DNA from: Micromonospora sp. DSM 45708 | Lineage (GTDB): Bacteria > Actinomycetota > Actinomycetes > Mycobacteriales > Micromonosporaceae | DNA: 64,000 nt | Direction: 5' to 3' | Assembly (NCBI RefSeq): GCF_039566955.1 | Contig: NZ_CP154796.1 | Coordinates: 6,448,001-6,512,000, forward strand | Shown here: positions 1 to 8,585 of the stretch, in pieces | Layout: every line of letters starts with the position of its first letter | How positions within the stretch are numbered: the first letter of the stretch is position 1 | The notes under the pieces: model-generated | What the model was told of the DNA's origin: nothing | Seen by the model: the letters and a program-made list of their open reading frames with translations, nothing else | Databases searched by the model: none | Made by a program: the position numbers and the translations under genes

Positions 1-1623
1 CCGGACGTCCTGATCGCGCGCCTGCAGGCGGTCCAGCGGTTCCTCGCCGCGGTGGACGGCCAGGTGCCGGACGCCCAACTGGTGGCCGCGCACACCGTGG
101 TGGAGCGGGCCGGCGACCGGCTCGCCCTCTCCGGCCGCCACACCGTGGTCGCGCTCGCCGGCGCCACCGGCAGCGGGAAGTCGAGCCTGTTCAACGCGCT
201 GGCCCGGATGGACCTCTCTCCGGTCGGCGTGCGCCGGCCGACCACCGGCGTGGCCCACGCCTGCGTGTGGGGCCCGCTCGACGGCGCGGTACGGCTGCTC
301 GACTGGGTCGGGGTGCTGCCCCGGCACCGGTTCGTCCGGGAGAGCCCGCTGGACGGCGACGACGAGTCCAACCTGCACGGTCTCGTCCTGCTGGACCTGC
401 CCGACTTCGACTCGGTGCAGCACCACCACCGGCTGGAGGTCGACCGGCTGCTCGGCCTGGTCGACCTGGTGGTCTGGGTGGTCGACCCGCAGAAGTACGC
501 CGACCGCGTGATCCACACCAGCTACCTGCGCGAGTTCCACCGGCACCGGGACGTGACGGTGGTGGTGCTCAACCAGGCCGACCGGTTGCACCCGACCGAG
601 CTGCCCACCGTCCTCGACGACCTGCGCCGGCTGCTCGACGCCGACGGGCTGGGCGGGGTGCCGCTGCTGCCCACGGTGGCCACGGACCCGGCCGGGCTGG
701 CCGGGCTGCGGGCCGAGTTGGAGAAGACGGTCGCCGAACGGCAGGCCGCGCTGCGCCGGCTCTCCGGCGACGTGGACGCGGTGGTGACCGACCTCGAACC
801 GCTGGTCGGGCCGGAGCCGCCGCGTACCCGGCCGGGCGACGCCTCGGCCCAGGAACTCACCCGGGCGCTGGCCGGGGCGGCCGGCGTGCCGACCGTGGCG
901 CAGGCCGTCCAGGGCGCGTACCGCCACCGGGCGGTGAGCAGCACCGGCTGGCCGTTGGTGCGGAGCTGGCGGAAGCTGCGTCCGGATCCGCTGCGCCGGC
1001 TGCACCTGCCCGGGCGGGACCCGGACGCGCCGGCGGAGAGCCTGATCTCGGCCACCTCCGTACCCGATCCGACCGCCGCACAGCGCTCGGCGCTGAACCT
1101 CGCGATCCGGGCGGTGGCCGACCGCTCCGGCGCCGACCTGCCGGCGCCGTGGCCGACCGCGGTGACCGCCGCGGCCCGGTCCCGGCTGGCCGACCTGCCG
1201 GGCGCGCTGGACCACGCGGTCGCCGCCACCGACCTCGGCATGGACCGCCGACCGGCCTGGTGGCGGGTGGTCGGCGGGATCCAGTGGCTGGTCACGCTCG
1301 CGGCGGTGGGCGGCCTGGTCTGGCTGCTCCTGGGGTACGCGCTGCGCTTCCTCGGCCTGCCACCGCTGGAGCACCCGAAGCTCGGCGAGGTGCCCTGGCC
1401 CACCGTGCTGCTGCTCGGCGGCCTGCTGGCCGGCCTGCTGGTGGCGGCGCTGACCCGGCCGGTGGTCGGGTGGGCGGCCCGGCGGGCCCGCGACCGGGCC
1501 GAGCAGCGCCTGCTCACCTCGGTCGGCAGCGTCGGCGAGAAGTACGTGCTGGACCCGGTCTGGGCGTTGCTGGCGCGCTACGGCGCGGCACGGGACGCGC
1601 TGCGTGAGGCCGGCCGCCGCTGA
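1..1623 (+). CDS. Membrane-anchored P-loop GTPase, 5' end outside window
   Basis: The frame is open from base 1, so the true start lies upstream; a GTG at 52 is only an internal possibility. The G1 P-loop GATGSGKSS is followed by a DLPD G3 motif and an NQAD G4 motif, so this is a GTPase of the Era/dynamin-like type. Near the C-terminus two hydrophobic stretches (about nt 1267-1350 and 1396-1470) look like a membrane hairpin, followed by a short basic tail. Similar actinobacterial proteins are annotated as ribosome-binding-GTPase-like or dynamin-like and often come in adjacent pairs, so a sister gene may sit just upstream. The exact cellular role is unknown. Confidence 0.8.
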   Translation, partial: PDVLIARLQAVQRFLAAVDGQVPDAQLVAAHTVVERAGDRLALSGRHTVVALAGATGSGKSSLFNALARMDLSPVGVRRPTTGVAHACVWGPLDGAVRLLDWVGVLPRHRFVRESPLDGDDESNLHGLVLLDLPDFDSVQHHHRLEVDRLLGLVDLVVWVVDPQKYADRVIHTSYLREFHRHRDVTVVVLNQADRLHPTELPTVLDDLRRLLDADGLGGVPLLPTVATDPAGLAGLRAELEKTVAERQAALRRLSGDVDAVVTDLEPLVGPEPPRTRPGDASAQELTRALAGAAGVPTVAQAVQGAYRHRAVSSTGWPLVRSWRKLRPDPLRRLHLPGRDPDAPAESLISATSVPDPTAAQRSALNLAIRAVADRSGADLPAPWPTAVTAAARSRLADLPGALDHAVAATDLGMDRRPAWWRVVGGIQWLVTLAAVGGLVWLLLGYALRFLGLPPLEHPKLGEVPWPTVLLLGGLLAGLLVAALTRPVVGWAARRARDRAEQRLLTSVGSVGEKYVLDPVWALLARYGAARDALREAGRR

Positions 1624-1675
1624 ACCGGGCACACGGACCGGTGTGATGGCCGTCGACGCGGCGTAGGGTCGGTGC

Positions 1676-2902
1676 ATGGCCACGCCACAGACCCCCTACG
1701 ACGCGGTGCTGCACGCCGCGCGCGACGTGACGAGGCTCGACTCCGCCCTGGACGCGGAGATGCTCGGCGCCGCGTTGCTGGGCAGCGTCTACGCCGTCGC
1801 GGAGCACGACCGGCAGCGAGCCGTCCACGAGTTCGTGGCCGGCTTCCTCGCCGCCACGTCACGCCGGCGCAGCGCCGCCGCGACCACCATCCGCGCCGTC
1901 TTCGCCGCCCTGGTGCCGGACGCCGAGGGTGCCGCCCGGGTCCGGCCCGGCGCGTACGCCCCGGCGTGGGCCGGCCAGCTCGGCCGGGTGCGCCTCACCG
2001 GCACCTGGGCGTACGGCGACGTGTACGGCGACCAGACGTCCTACCTGGCCACGTTCGCCTACGAGGACGAGGAGCAGGGCGGGCCGGAGCACGCCCTGGT
2101 GGCCCTCGTCGACCACAACATCGGCATCACCAAGGACGTGTTCGTCGGCGGTCCGGCGGCCCGGATCGTCGAGCAGGCCCGGGAGATCTGCACCGAGGAC
2201 GAGCTGACCTGGTTCCGCACCGAGGACCCGGCCCGGATGCACGCGGAGGTGAGCCGGCACCTGGCGGTCACCGACGACCTCGCCGAGCTGCCCGCCCAGG
2301 GTTCGCTCGCCACCGACCGGGCCCTGGTGGGCGCCCGGCTGGCCGCGCTGCCCGGCCCGACGCCGCCGGCCGGGCCGACGGTCGTGCCGCCGCCCACCGA
2401 CGAGGAACGGACCAGGCTGGTACGCGCCTTCCTCGACTCGCCCGAGGCCACCCGCTTCGGCCTGCCCGAGGTGGCCGACGGCGAGCTGGCCTCGCTGCAC
2501 TTCTGCCTGGGCCTGCTGCTGGATCACGCGGCGAGCTTCCCGGACGCCGACCCGATGCGGTGGAGCCCGATGGTCGCCGAGCTGTTCCTGCTCGACTGGG
2601 TGCACCGGCGCGCCGTGCTGGACATGGACGACGCCGCGATGCTACCCCGGGTGTTGCGGGCCTGGGCGGCGTACGCGGGCCGACAGCGTGGCCTGGCGCC
2701 GCCCGCCGCGGCCCGGACGGACGAGGCGGTCACCGAGATGGTGCCCGAGTTCGCCCGGCTCTACAGCACCGGTGAGCGGCGTAGCGCGGCCACCGCGGCG
2801 GTGGCGCAACTGATGGCGGACGGGGTGGACCCGGACGACCCGGCGGCGCTGGACGCCTGGATCGAGGCGAACCGGCACCGCCTCACCGACGACCCCGCCT
2901 GA
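1676..2902 (+). CDS. Conserved actinobacterial protein of unknown function
   Basis: A 408-aa soluble protein with no signal peptide or membrane segment. I do not recognise a catalytic domain. It is rich in acidic residues and helices, with a central stretch (about residues 105-150) reading like a small beta-sheet region. Codon use is typical of the neighbours (strong GC at third positions), and it begins 52 bases after the GTPase stop, so it could be co-transcribed with it. The ATG at 1676 is the only start I see that fits the frame; the sequence in front has no strong Shine-Dalgarno match. Confidence 0.7.
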   Translation: MATPQTPYDAVLHAARDVTRLDSALDAEMLGAALLGSVYAVAEHDRQRAVHEFVAGFLAATSRRRSAAATTIRAVFAALVPDAEGAARVRPGAYAPAWAGQLGRVRLTGTWAYGDVYGDQTSYLATFAYEDEEQGGPEHALVALVDHNIGITKDVFVGGPAARIVEQAREICTEDELTWFRTEDPARMHAEVSRHLAVTDDLAELPAQGSLATDRALVGARLAALPGPTPPAGPTVVPPPTDEERTRLVRAFLDSPEATRFGLPEVADGELASLHFCLGLLLDHAASFPDADPMRWSPMVAELFLLDWVHRRAVLDMDDAAMLPRVLRAWAAYAGRQRGLAPPAAARTDEAVTEMVPEFARLYSTGERRSAATAAVAQLMADGVDPDDPAALDAWIEANRHRLTDDPA

Positions 2903-2915
2903 CCCCGCCCAGGGG

Positions 2916-3746
2916 TCAGCGCGCCCGGCCGTCGAGCGGACCCGCCGGGAGCGCTCGGGACGCGCTCGGCGTCGCCGTCGACCCGGGAGCCGTCGTCCCG
3001 CCGGGAGCAGGCGTGGCACTGGACGCGGTGGCGGTCGGGGTCGGGTCGTCGCTCGGCGACGGCCCCTCGGTGGGCCCGGACGTCGGCTCCTCGGTGGGCC
3101 CGGACGTCGGCTCCTCCGTGGGCCCGGACGTCGGCTCCGGGGGCGGCCCGGACGAGGTGCCGGTCGGCTCGGGCGCGGGGCTGGTGGTGGTCGGCTCCGG
3201 GACCGGCTCGTGGGTCACCGGGTCGGACGCCGAGGGCGTGGGCGAGGGCACCGGCGACGGCCGCGGCGGCCGGACCGGTGTGGGCCGGGGCGGTACGGGC
3301 GGGGCCGCCGGCGCGGTGGCCGGCCGGGACCGGCGCGCGGAGCCGAGGTCGCTGTCGTCAGGCAGGGCCGGGGCGGCCGGGAGCATCGGTCGCGGCGGCA
3401 CGGTGGTGGTGGCGTCGACCGCGGGCGTGGGTGCCGGGAGCACCGGGGCCGGGGTGGTCCGGGGCAGCGGGATGACCACCGGCCCGACCGAGGGCGTCGG
3501 GATGAACGGCGTGCCGGCGTCGGGGAGGGCGCTGTTCCCGACGGTGGCCGAGCCGGTGCTGATCGCGGCCAGGATGGGCATCGACGCGGTGCCGGCGAGC
3601 AGCGCCACGGTCAGCAGGTAGCCCCGGCTCGGGCCGCCGGCGCCGGGGGCGCGGTGCGCGCCGACCACCCGTCGGTAGCGGGCGGCGGGCAGGGCCCGGT
3701 GCCGGCCCAGGAAGGGAATACCGGAAGGACCCTCTGGCTCGGACAC
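2916..3746 (-). CDS. Pro/Thr-rich membrane-anchored surface protein
   Basis: About 276 aa. I chose the GTG at 3746 because AGGAG (3754-3758, minus strand) lies 7 bases before it; a longer frame reaches 3788 but would place this ribosome site inside the gene. A basic N-terminus of about 45 residues precedes one membrane helix (LLTVALLAGTASMPILAA), after which the protein is a low-complexity Pro/Thr/Ser ectodomain. It contains three tandem TSGPTEEP-type repeats near nt 3070-3140. No enzymatic domain is visible. It converges on the preceding gene with only 13 bases between stops and diverges from the dehydrogenase operon. Confidence 0.65.
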   Translation of the reverse strand: MSEPEGPSGIPFLGRHRALPAARYRRVVGAHRAPGAGGPSRGYLLTVALLAGTASMPILAAISTGSATVGNSALPDAGTPFIPTPSVGPVVIPLPRTTPAPVLPAPTPAVDATTTVPPRPMLPAAPALPDDSDLGSARRSRPATAPAAPPVPPRPTPVRPPRPSPVPSPTPSASDPVTHEPVPEPTTTSPAPEPTGTSSGPPPEPTSGPTEEPTSGPTEEPTSGPTEGPSPSDDPTPTATASSATPAPGGTTAPGSTATPSASRALPAGPLDGRAR

Positions 3747-4229
3747 CGGCACACTCCTCGTACGCGTCGACGGGACGGAAGAACCCACGCAAATATCCGG
3801 ACAAAAGCCGCGTGAGCGCTCATCGCCAGCTTGACCCAGTGACGCTCAGTTCACCAGCCGCGACCGCGTGTCGACACACATTTTGTCCGCCGACTCAACG
3901 CGGCCTGTCGGACAAAAGCGCCTATCCGTCGCGAAGCCGACGGAAGCTCGCCGGCGGGGGAGGCCATACTGTGGGCCCGCTCACCTCCTCTGCAATCATT
4001 CAGGCACGACGGCAACGCAGCCGCCACCTCCGCGCACCCCGCGGCTGGTGCGGAACGGCGCCGGCGCTCCCGGGCCTGGGTCCCCCGACGGACCCCGGCT
4101 CACGCCGCGCGGCAACCCCCACCGGGGCTAGGCGCGGTCGCCAGGGACCGACCCGGCAGCAGCCGGGCGGGCGCACGAGGTGCGCGGCTCGGGTCACCCC
4201 CGGCGGCGCAGACAGACAGGGAGAGACCG
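3747..4229. promoter_or_regulatory. 483-bp divergent control region with repeated CGGACAAAA boxes
   Basis: No gene is apparent here. Three copies of one 9-mer are present: CGGACAAAA at 3798-3806 and 3909-3917 and its reverse complement TTTTGTCCG at 3881-3889. The outer two share 11 bases (CGGACAAAAGC) and lie 111 bp apart; the inner pair forms an inverted repeat with a 19-bp gap. The A/T runs stand out against the GC background. The arrangement suggests a regulator site for the 2-oxoacid dehydrogenase operon, the surface protein, or both. The regulator is unknown. The remaining 300 bp before the operon look like untranslated leader. Confidence 0.45.
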
Positions 4230-5408
4230 ATGGCAAAGGGCGACCCCGGGGCCGCCACCCGCAGCAAGCGGGCCGCACCCCGTACCAGACGCGCCGCCGC
4301 GACCGGCGAACCGGAACTCGTACAGCTCCTCACGCCGGAAGGGGAGCGGATCGAGACCGCGCTCGGCCCGGACGGGACCGAGTACCGCGTCGACTTCACC
4401 GACGAGGAGTACCGCGGGCTCTACCGCGACCTCGTGCTGGTCCGCAAGCTCGACGCCGAGGCGACCGCCCTGCAACGCCAGGGCGAGCTGGGCCTGTGGG
4501 CCAGCCTGCTGGGCCAGGAGGCCGCACAGGTCGGCTCCGGCCGGGCGCTGCGCGCGCAGGACATGGCGTTCCCGACCTACCGGGAGCACGGCGTCCTCTA
4601 CTGCCGCGGCATCGACCCGATCATGCCGCTCGGCCTGTTCCGCGGCGTCGACCAGGGCGGCTGGGACCCGAACGAGTTCAAGTTCAACATGTACACGATC
4701 GTCATCGGGGCGCAGACCCTGCACGCGACCGGGTACGCCATGGGCGTCGCCATGGACGGCCGGACCGGCGGCGAGGACGGCGAGGCGGTGATCGCCTACT
4801 TCGGTGACGGCGCCACCAGCCAGGGCGACGTCAACGAGTCGTTCGTCTGGGCCAGCGTGTTCAACGCCCCGCTGGTGTTCTTCTGCCAGAACAACCAGTA
4901 CGCCATCTCCGAGCCGCTGGAGCGGCAGACCCGGGTCCCGCTCTACCGGCGGGCCGGCGGTTTCGGCTTCCCCGGCGTCCGGGTGGACGGCAACGACGTG
5001 CTCGCCTCGTACGCGGTGACCCGGCACGCGCTGGACACCGCGCGCAGCGGCCAGGGCCCGTCCCTGATCGAGGCGTACACCTACCGGATGGGCGCGCACA
5101 CCACCTCGGACGACCCGACGCGTTACCGGATCGCCAGCGAGGTCGAGGCCTGGCAGGCCAAGGACCCGATCGCCCGGATGAAGGCGTTCCTGCTCAAGCA
5201 GCAGATCGTCGACGACTCGTTCTTCACCGAGATCGACGAGCAGGCCCGTACCGAGTCGGTGCACCTGCGTGAGCGGGTGCTCAACATGCCCGACCCGCAG
5301 CCGGTCAGCATGTTCGACCACGTCTACCCGCACGGCTCCCCGGAGCTGGACGAGCAGCGGGCCCGGTTCTCGCAGTACATGGAGTCGTTCGAGGGGAGCG
5401 CGCACTGA
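4230..5408 (+). CDS. bkdA: 2-oxoacid dehydrogenase E1 component, alpha subunit
   Basis: 392 aa. E1 alpha binds thiamine diphosphate and decarboxylates a 2-oxoacid (branched-chain 2-oxoacid or pyruvate). The TPP motif begins GDGATSQGDVNE (about residues 193-204) and ends in QNNQ about 30 residues on, as in the GDG-X25-NN consensus. The MAKGDPG start is preceded by AGGGAGAG (nt 4219-4226). It overlaps the beta-subunit gene by one base (TGATG), so translation is coupled. In actinomycetes this E1 alpha/E1 beta/E2 order without an E3 gene usually denotes the branched-chain complex, which supplies acyl-CoA primers for iso/anteiso fatty acids; pyruvate as substrate cannot be excluded. Confidence 0.9.
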   Translation: MAKGDPGAATRSKRAAPRTRRAAATGEPELVQLLTPEGERIETALGPDGTEYRVDFTDEEYRGLYRDLVLVRKLDAEATALQRQGELGLWASLLGQEAAQVGSGRALRAQDMAFPTYREHGVLYCRGIDPIMPLGLFRGVDQGGWDPNEFKFNMYTIVIGAQTLHATGYAMGVAMDGRTGGEDGEAVIAYFGDGATSQGDVNESFVWASVFNAPLVFFCQNNQYAISEPLERQTRVPLYRRAGGFGFPGVRVDGNDVLASYAVTRHALDTARSGQGPSLIEAYTYRMGAHTTSDDPTRYRIASEVEAWQAKDPIARMKAFLLKQQIVDDSFFTEIDEQARTESVHLRERVLNMPDPQPVSMFDHVYPHGSPELDEQRARFSQYMESFEGSAH

Positions 5409-6397
5409 TGGCCACGGAGACGCTCACGCTCGGCAAGGCACTCAACACCGGTCTGCGGCGGGCCCTGGAGAACGACCAGAAGGTCGTCATCATGGGCGAG
5501 GACGTCGGCAAGCTCGGCGGCGTCTTCCGGATCACCGACGGCCTCCAGAAGGACTTCGGCGACCAGCGGGTGATCGACACCCCGCTGGCCGAGTCCGGCA
5601 TCATCGGCACCGCGGTCGGCCTGGCCATCCGGGGCTTCCGGCCGGTCTGCGAGATCCAGTTCGACGGCTTCGTCTACCCGGCGTACGACCAGATCGTGTC
5701 GCAGGTGGCGAAGATGCACTACCGCTCGCAGGGCAAGGTGCGGATCCCGATGGTCATCCGGATCCCGTACGGCGGCGGCATCGGCGCGGTCGAGCACCAC
5801 TCGGAGTCGCCCGAGGCGTACTTCGCGCACACCGCCGGTCTCAAGGTGGTCACCTGCGCGAACCCGCAGGACGCGTACGTGATGATCCAGCAGGCGATCG
5901 CCTCGGACGATCCGATCGTCTTCCTGGAGCCGAAGCGGCGCTACTGGGAGAAGGGTCCGGTCGACCTGGACGCCCCGCTCGCCGACGCGTACCCGCTGCA
6001 CACCGCGCGGGTCGCCCGGCCCGGCACGGACGCCACCGTGCTGGCGTACGGCCCGATGGTGCGCACCGCGCTGGACGCGGCCACCGCCGCCGCCGAGGAC
6101 GGGCGGGAGCTGGAGGTCATCGACCTGCGGACGCTGTCGCCGCTGGACCTGACCGCCGCGTACGAGTCGGTGAAGCGCACCGGCCGCTGCGTGGTCGTGC
6201 ACGAGGCGCCCGGCAACCTGGGTCTCGGGTCGGAGATCGCGGCCCGGATCACCGAGGAGTGCTTCTACTCCCTGGAGTCCCCGGTGCTGCGGGTGACCGG
6301 TTTCGACATCCCCTACCCGGCCGCCCGGGTGGAGGAGGAGTACCTTCCCGACCTCGACCGGGTGCTCGACGCCGTCGACCGCACCTTCGGCTGGTGA
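5408..6397 (+). CDS. bkdB: 2-oxoacid dehydrogenase E1 component, beta subunit
   Basis: 329 aa, the usual length for E1 beta. It opens with the transketolase-like pyrimidine-binding domain (IMGEDVGKLGGVF, then RVIDTPLAESGIIGTAVG) and ends with the transketolase C-terminal domain (TVLAYGPMVRTALDA, EVIDLRTLSPLD). It forms the alpha2beta2 heterotetramer with the upstream product and holds the glutamate that activates TPP. It starts inside the stop codon of the alpha gene and is followed five bases after its own stop by the E2 gene, so the three genes form one operon. Confidence 0.92.
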   Translation: MATETLTLGKALNTGLRRALENDQKVVIMGEDVGKLGGVFRITDGLQKDFGDQRVIDTPLAESGIIGTAVGLAIRGFRPVCEIQFDGFVYPAYDQIVSQVAKMHYRSQGKVRIPMVIRIPYGGGIGAVEHHSESPEAYFAHTAGLKVVTCANPQDAYVMIQQAIASDDPIVFLEPKRRYWEKGPVDLDAPLADAYPLHTARVARPGTDATVLAYGPMVRTALDAATAAAEDGRELEVIDLRTLSPLDLTAAYESVKRTGRCVVVHEAPGNLGLGSEIAARITEECFYSLESPVLRVTGFDIPYPAARVEEEYLPDLDRVLDAVDRTFGW

Positions 6398-6402
6398 GCG
6401 GC

Positions 6403-7881
6403 ATGTCCCGGATCAAGGAGTTCAACCTGCCCGACCTGGGCGAGGGCCTGACCGAGGGCGAGATCCTCGCCTGGCTGGTCAAGGTGGGCGACGACATCGA
6501 GCTGAACCAGCCGATCGTCGAGGTGGAGACCGCGAAGGCGGCGGTCGAGATCCCGGCGAAGTGGGCCGGCCGGGTGCAGGCGATCTTCCACCCGGAGGGT
6601 TCGACGGTCGAGGTCGGCGTCCCGATCATCGCGATCGACACCGACCCGAACGCCGGGCCGGTGGAGCAGTCGACGACCGGCACGCCGGCCGCCGACCTGC
6701 CCACCCCGTCGGCGGCCTCGCTGGCTGCCGTCGAGGTCGCCCCCGAGGAGGGCATGGTCGAGCCGGGCCTGATCGGTGGCGTGGCACCGGGTGGGCGTAC
6801 CGCCGTGCTGGTCGGCTACGGCCCGCGCAACGCGCCGGCCAAGCGCCGCCCGCGCAAGGGCGGCGCCCCGACCCAGACCCCGACCCCGGCCGCGCCGGTC
6901 CAGGCCGCCCCGGCGCCGGCCCCGGTGGCCCCGGTGGCCCCGGCGGCCCCGGCGGCGACACTGAACGGCAACGGCCGGCCAGGCGGTGGCCCGGTGCTGG
7001 CCAAGCCGCCGGTCCGCAAGCTCGCCAAGGACCTCGGGGTCGACCTGGCCACGCTGACCGGTTCCGGTCCGCTGGGCTCGATCACCCGCGAGGACGTACA
7101 GCGGGCGGCGAGCGGGACCCCGGCGGCGGCCGAGCCGCTGACGGTCACCGCGCCGGCGGCGTCGGCCGCGAGCTTCGGCGCGGACCGCGAGCAGCGCATC
7201 CCGGTCAAGGGGGTACGCAAGCTCACCGCGGAGAACATGGCCCGCTCGGCGTTCACCGCCCCGCACGTGACGGAGTTCCTGACCGTCGACGTGACCCGCG
7301 CGATGAAGGCGCTGGACCGGCTCCGCGACCGGCGCGAGTGGCGCGACGTGCGGGTCTCCCCGCTGCTGCTGGTCGCCAAGGCGGTGCTGCTGGCGGTCGA
7401 GCGGCACCCGATGGTCAACTCGACCTGGGCCGGCGACGAGATCGTGGTCAAGGAGTACGTCAACCTGGGCATCGCGGCGGCCACCGAGCGCGGCCTCATC
7501 GTGCCGAACATCAAGGACGCCGGCCGGCTCACGTTGCGTGAGCTGGCGGACGCGATGACGGCGCTGGTGCAGACCGCGAAGTCGGGGCGGACGTCCCCTT
7601 CGGACATGTCCGGCGGCACGCTCACCATCACCAACGTCGGCGTCTTCGGCGTCGACACCGGTACGCCGATCCTGCCCCCGGGCGAGTCGGCGATCCTCGC
7701 CTTCGGCGCGGTACGCGAGCAGCCCTGGGTGCACAAGGGCAAGGTGAAGCCACGCCTGGTCACCACGCTGGGGCTCTCCTTCGACCACCGGATCATCGAC
7801 GGTGAGCTGGGCTCGAAGTTCCTGCGCGACATCGGGGACTTCCTGGCCGACCCGGAGGCGGCGCTGCTCGCCTGGACCTGA
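6403..7881 (+). CDS. bkdC: 2-oxoacid dehydrogenase E2, dihydrolipoamide acyltransferase
   Basis: 492 aa with the full E2 layout. A single lipoyl domain (residues about 1-80) carries the lipoylation site ETAKAAVE; a long Ala/Pro linker (about 140-195) follows; the E1/E3-binding domain lies near 200-235 (RKLAKDLGVDLATL); the catalytic domain ends in LSFDHRIIDG, whose His and Asp transfer the acyl group to CoA. ATG 6403 gives the MSRIKEF start; a GTG at 6394 overlapping the E1 beta stop would add three residues and is an alternative. No dihydrolipoamide dehydrogenase gene is adjacent, so E3 must be encoded elsewhere. Confidence 0.92.
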   Translation: MSRIKEFNLPDLGEGLTEGEILAWLVKVGDDIELNQPIVEVETAKAAVEIPAKWAGRVQAIFHPEGSTVEVGVPIIAIDTDPNAGPVEQSTTGTPAADLPTPSAASLAAVEVAPEEGMVEPGLIGGVAPGGRTAVLVGYGPRNAPAKRRPRKGGAPTQTPTPAAPVQAAPAPAPVAPVAPAAPAATLNGNGRPGGGPVLAKPPVRKLAKDLGVDLATLTGSGPLGSITREDVQRAASGTPAAAEPLTVTAPAASAASFGADREQRIPVKGVRKLTAENMARSAFTAPHVTEFLTVDVTRAMKALDRLRDRREWRDVRVSPLLLVAKAVLLAVERHPMVNSTWAGDEIVVKEYVNLGIAAATERGLIVPNIKDAGRLTLRELADAMTALVQTAKSGRTSPSDMSGGTLTITNVGVFGVDTGTPILPPGESAILAFGAVREQPWVHKGKVKPRLVTTLGLSFDHRIIDGELGSKFLRDIGDFLADPEAALLAWT

Positions 7882-7899
7882 CGTACCACCGCTCCGGCG

Positions 7900-7941
7900 A
7901 CGGCCGGTGTGCCACGGGTGAACGCAAGGCACACCGGCCGT
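7900..7941 (+). terminator. Hairpin terminator after the dehydrogenase operon
   Basis: A perfect 14-bp inverted repeat (ACGGCCGGTGTGCC at 7900-7913 with its complement at 7928-7941, 14-base loop) starts 18 bases after the E2 stop. There is no T-run, as is usual in high-GC actinomycetes. Confidence 0.7.
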
Positions 7942-8103
7942 TGCCGTTGGGGGAAGGAATCATCGGCCCGGAGGGGAGATGCACCTACGATCCTTAGGCA
8001 GGTGGTTCAGCTCACCTTGTAATCGATGGCGATCACGCGTGCGGTGCGGTTAAATAGAGACATCAAGGGCTGACAACCGAATAGCCAGGAGGAGAGACCC
8101 AAG

Positions 8104-8241
8104 ATGAGCATGATCGAGCGAATCCGCACCCGCCGCGACGCCAACCGCCGGGCCCGTGCCATCGAGCACGCCCTGCGTTCCGCCAACTCGCCCGCGGTCC
8201 GCGCAGAGCTTCTCGCCATCGCCCAGCGTCACATGAGCTGA
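8104..8241 (+). CDS. 45-aa basic conserved small protein
   Basis: ATG 8104 to TGA 8241 encodes 45 residues starting MSMIERIRTRRDANRR and ending AQRHMS. It has a near-perfect ribosome site AGGAGG (8089-8094) and its own strong terminator 30 bases after the stop, both good evidence that this is a real gene. About a quarter of the residues are Arg, arranged in what looks like one amphipathic helix followed by a second (PAVRAELLAIAQ). I do not know its function; basic peptides of this size may bind nucleic acid or acidic partners. An AT-rich TTAAAT (8051-8056) about 45 bases upstream could be part of its promoter. Confidence 0.75.
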   Translation: MSMIERIRTRRDANRRARAIEHALRSANSPAVRAELLAIAQRHMS

Positions 8242-8270
8242 CGCCCTCGACATTCCTCACCTCCTCCAGT

Positions 8271-8306
8271 CCGAAGACCCGCCCGGCACGCCGGGCGGGT
8301 CTTCGG
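8271..8306 (+). terminator. Strong hairpin terminator after small protein gene
   Basis: A perfect 16-bp stem (8271-8286 paired with 8291-8306) with a 4-base loop CACG, 29 bases beyond the stop of the 45-aa gene. Confidence 0.85.
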
Positions 8307-8447
8307 CGTTGCGCGTCGTTCGGCACCGGGATTCCACCTCGCCGCACCGCCCGGTACGGTTGGCACGGTCGCCGACCGACTGCTCCGGACCGACGCGGAA
8401 AGCGAAACTCATCGACGTCGACCGGTGACTTTCGGTGACGGCCGGTG

Positions 8448-8491
8448 CTCCCCCGAGCACCTCCGGCGACCACCGGATACGGTGCGGGGAG
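8448..8491 (+). other. Possible leader stem-loop upstream of the LppU-like gene
   Basis: The 344-base gap 8242-8585 contains the terminator above and, nearer the next gene, an interrupted inverted repeat: CTCCCC (8448-8453) with GGGGAG (8486-8491), GCAC (8457-8460) with GTGC (8482-8485), and CCGG (8463-8466) with CCGG (8473-8476). It could fold in the 5' leader. I see no match to a known riboswitch, and GC-rich sequence makes chance stems common. Confidence 0.25.
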
Positions 8492-8585
8492 CCCGCACAG
8501 CCGGTACCCGCCGGCGACGCCGGCAGCCATGCCGACGGTCCCCGGCCGGCATCGGCGGTCGACCTGTGATGGAGGAGGAGCACCC

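Noticed and set aside
3812..4807. Open frame of 331 codons through the bkd leader and E1 alpha start
   Set aside because: It overlaps the E1 alpha gene in another frame, translates to low-complexity Arg/Gly-rich sequence, and lacks a ribosome site.
7994..8020. Possible iron-regulator (DtxR/IdeR) box TTAGGCAGGTGG...CTCACCTT
   Set aside because: The AGG-to-CCT span is 18 bases instead of the 15 in the 19-bp consensus, and the core TWAGGTWAG pattern is not met. No iron genes are adjacent.
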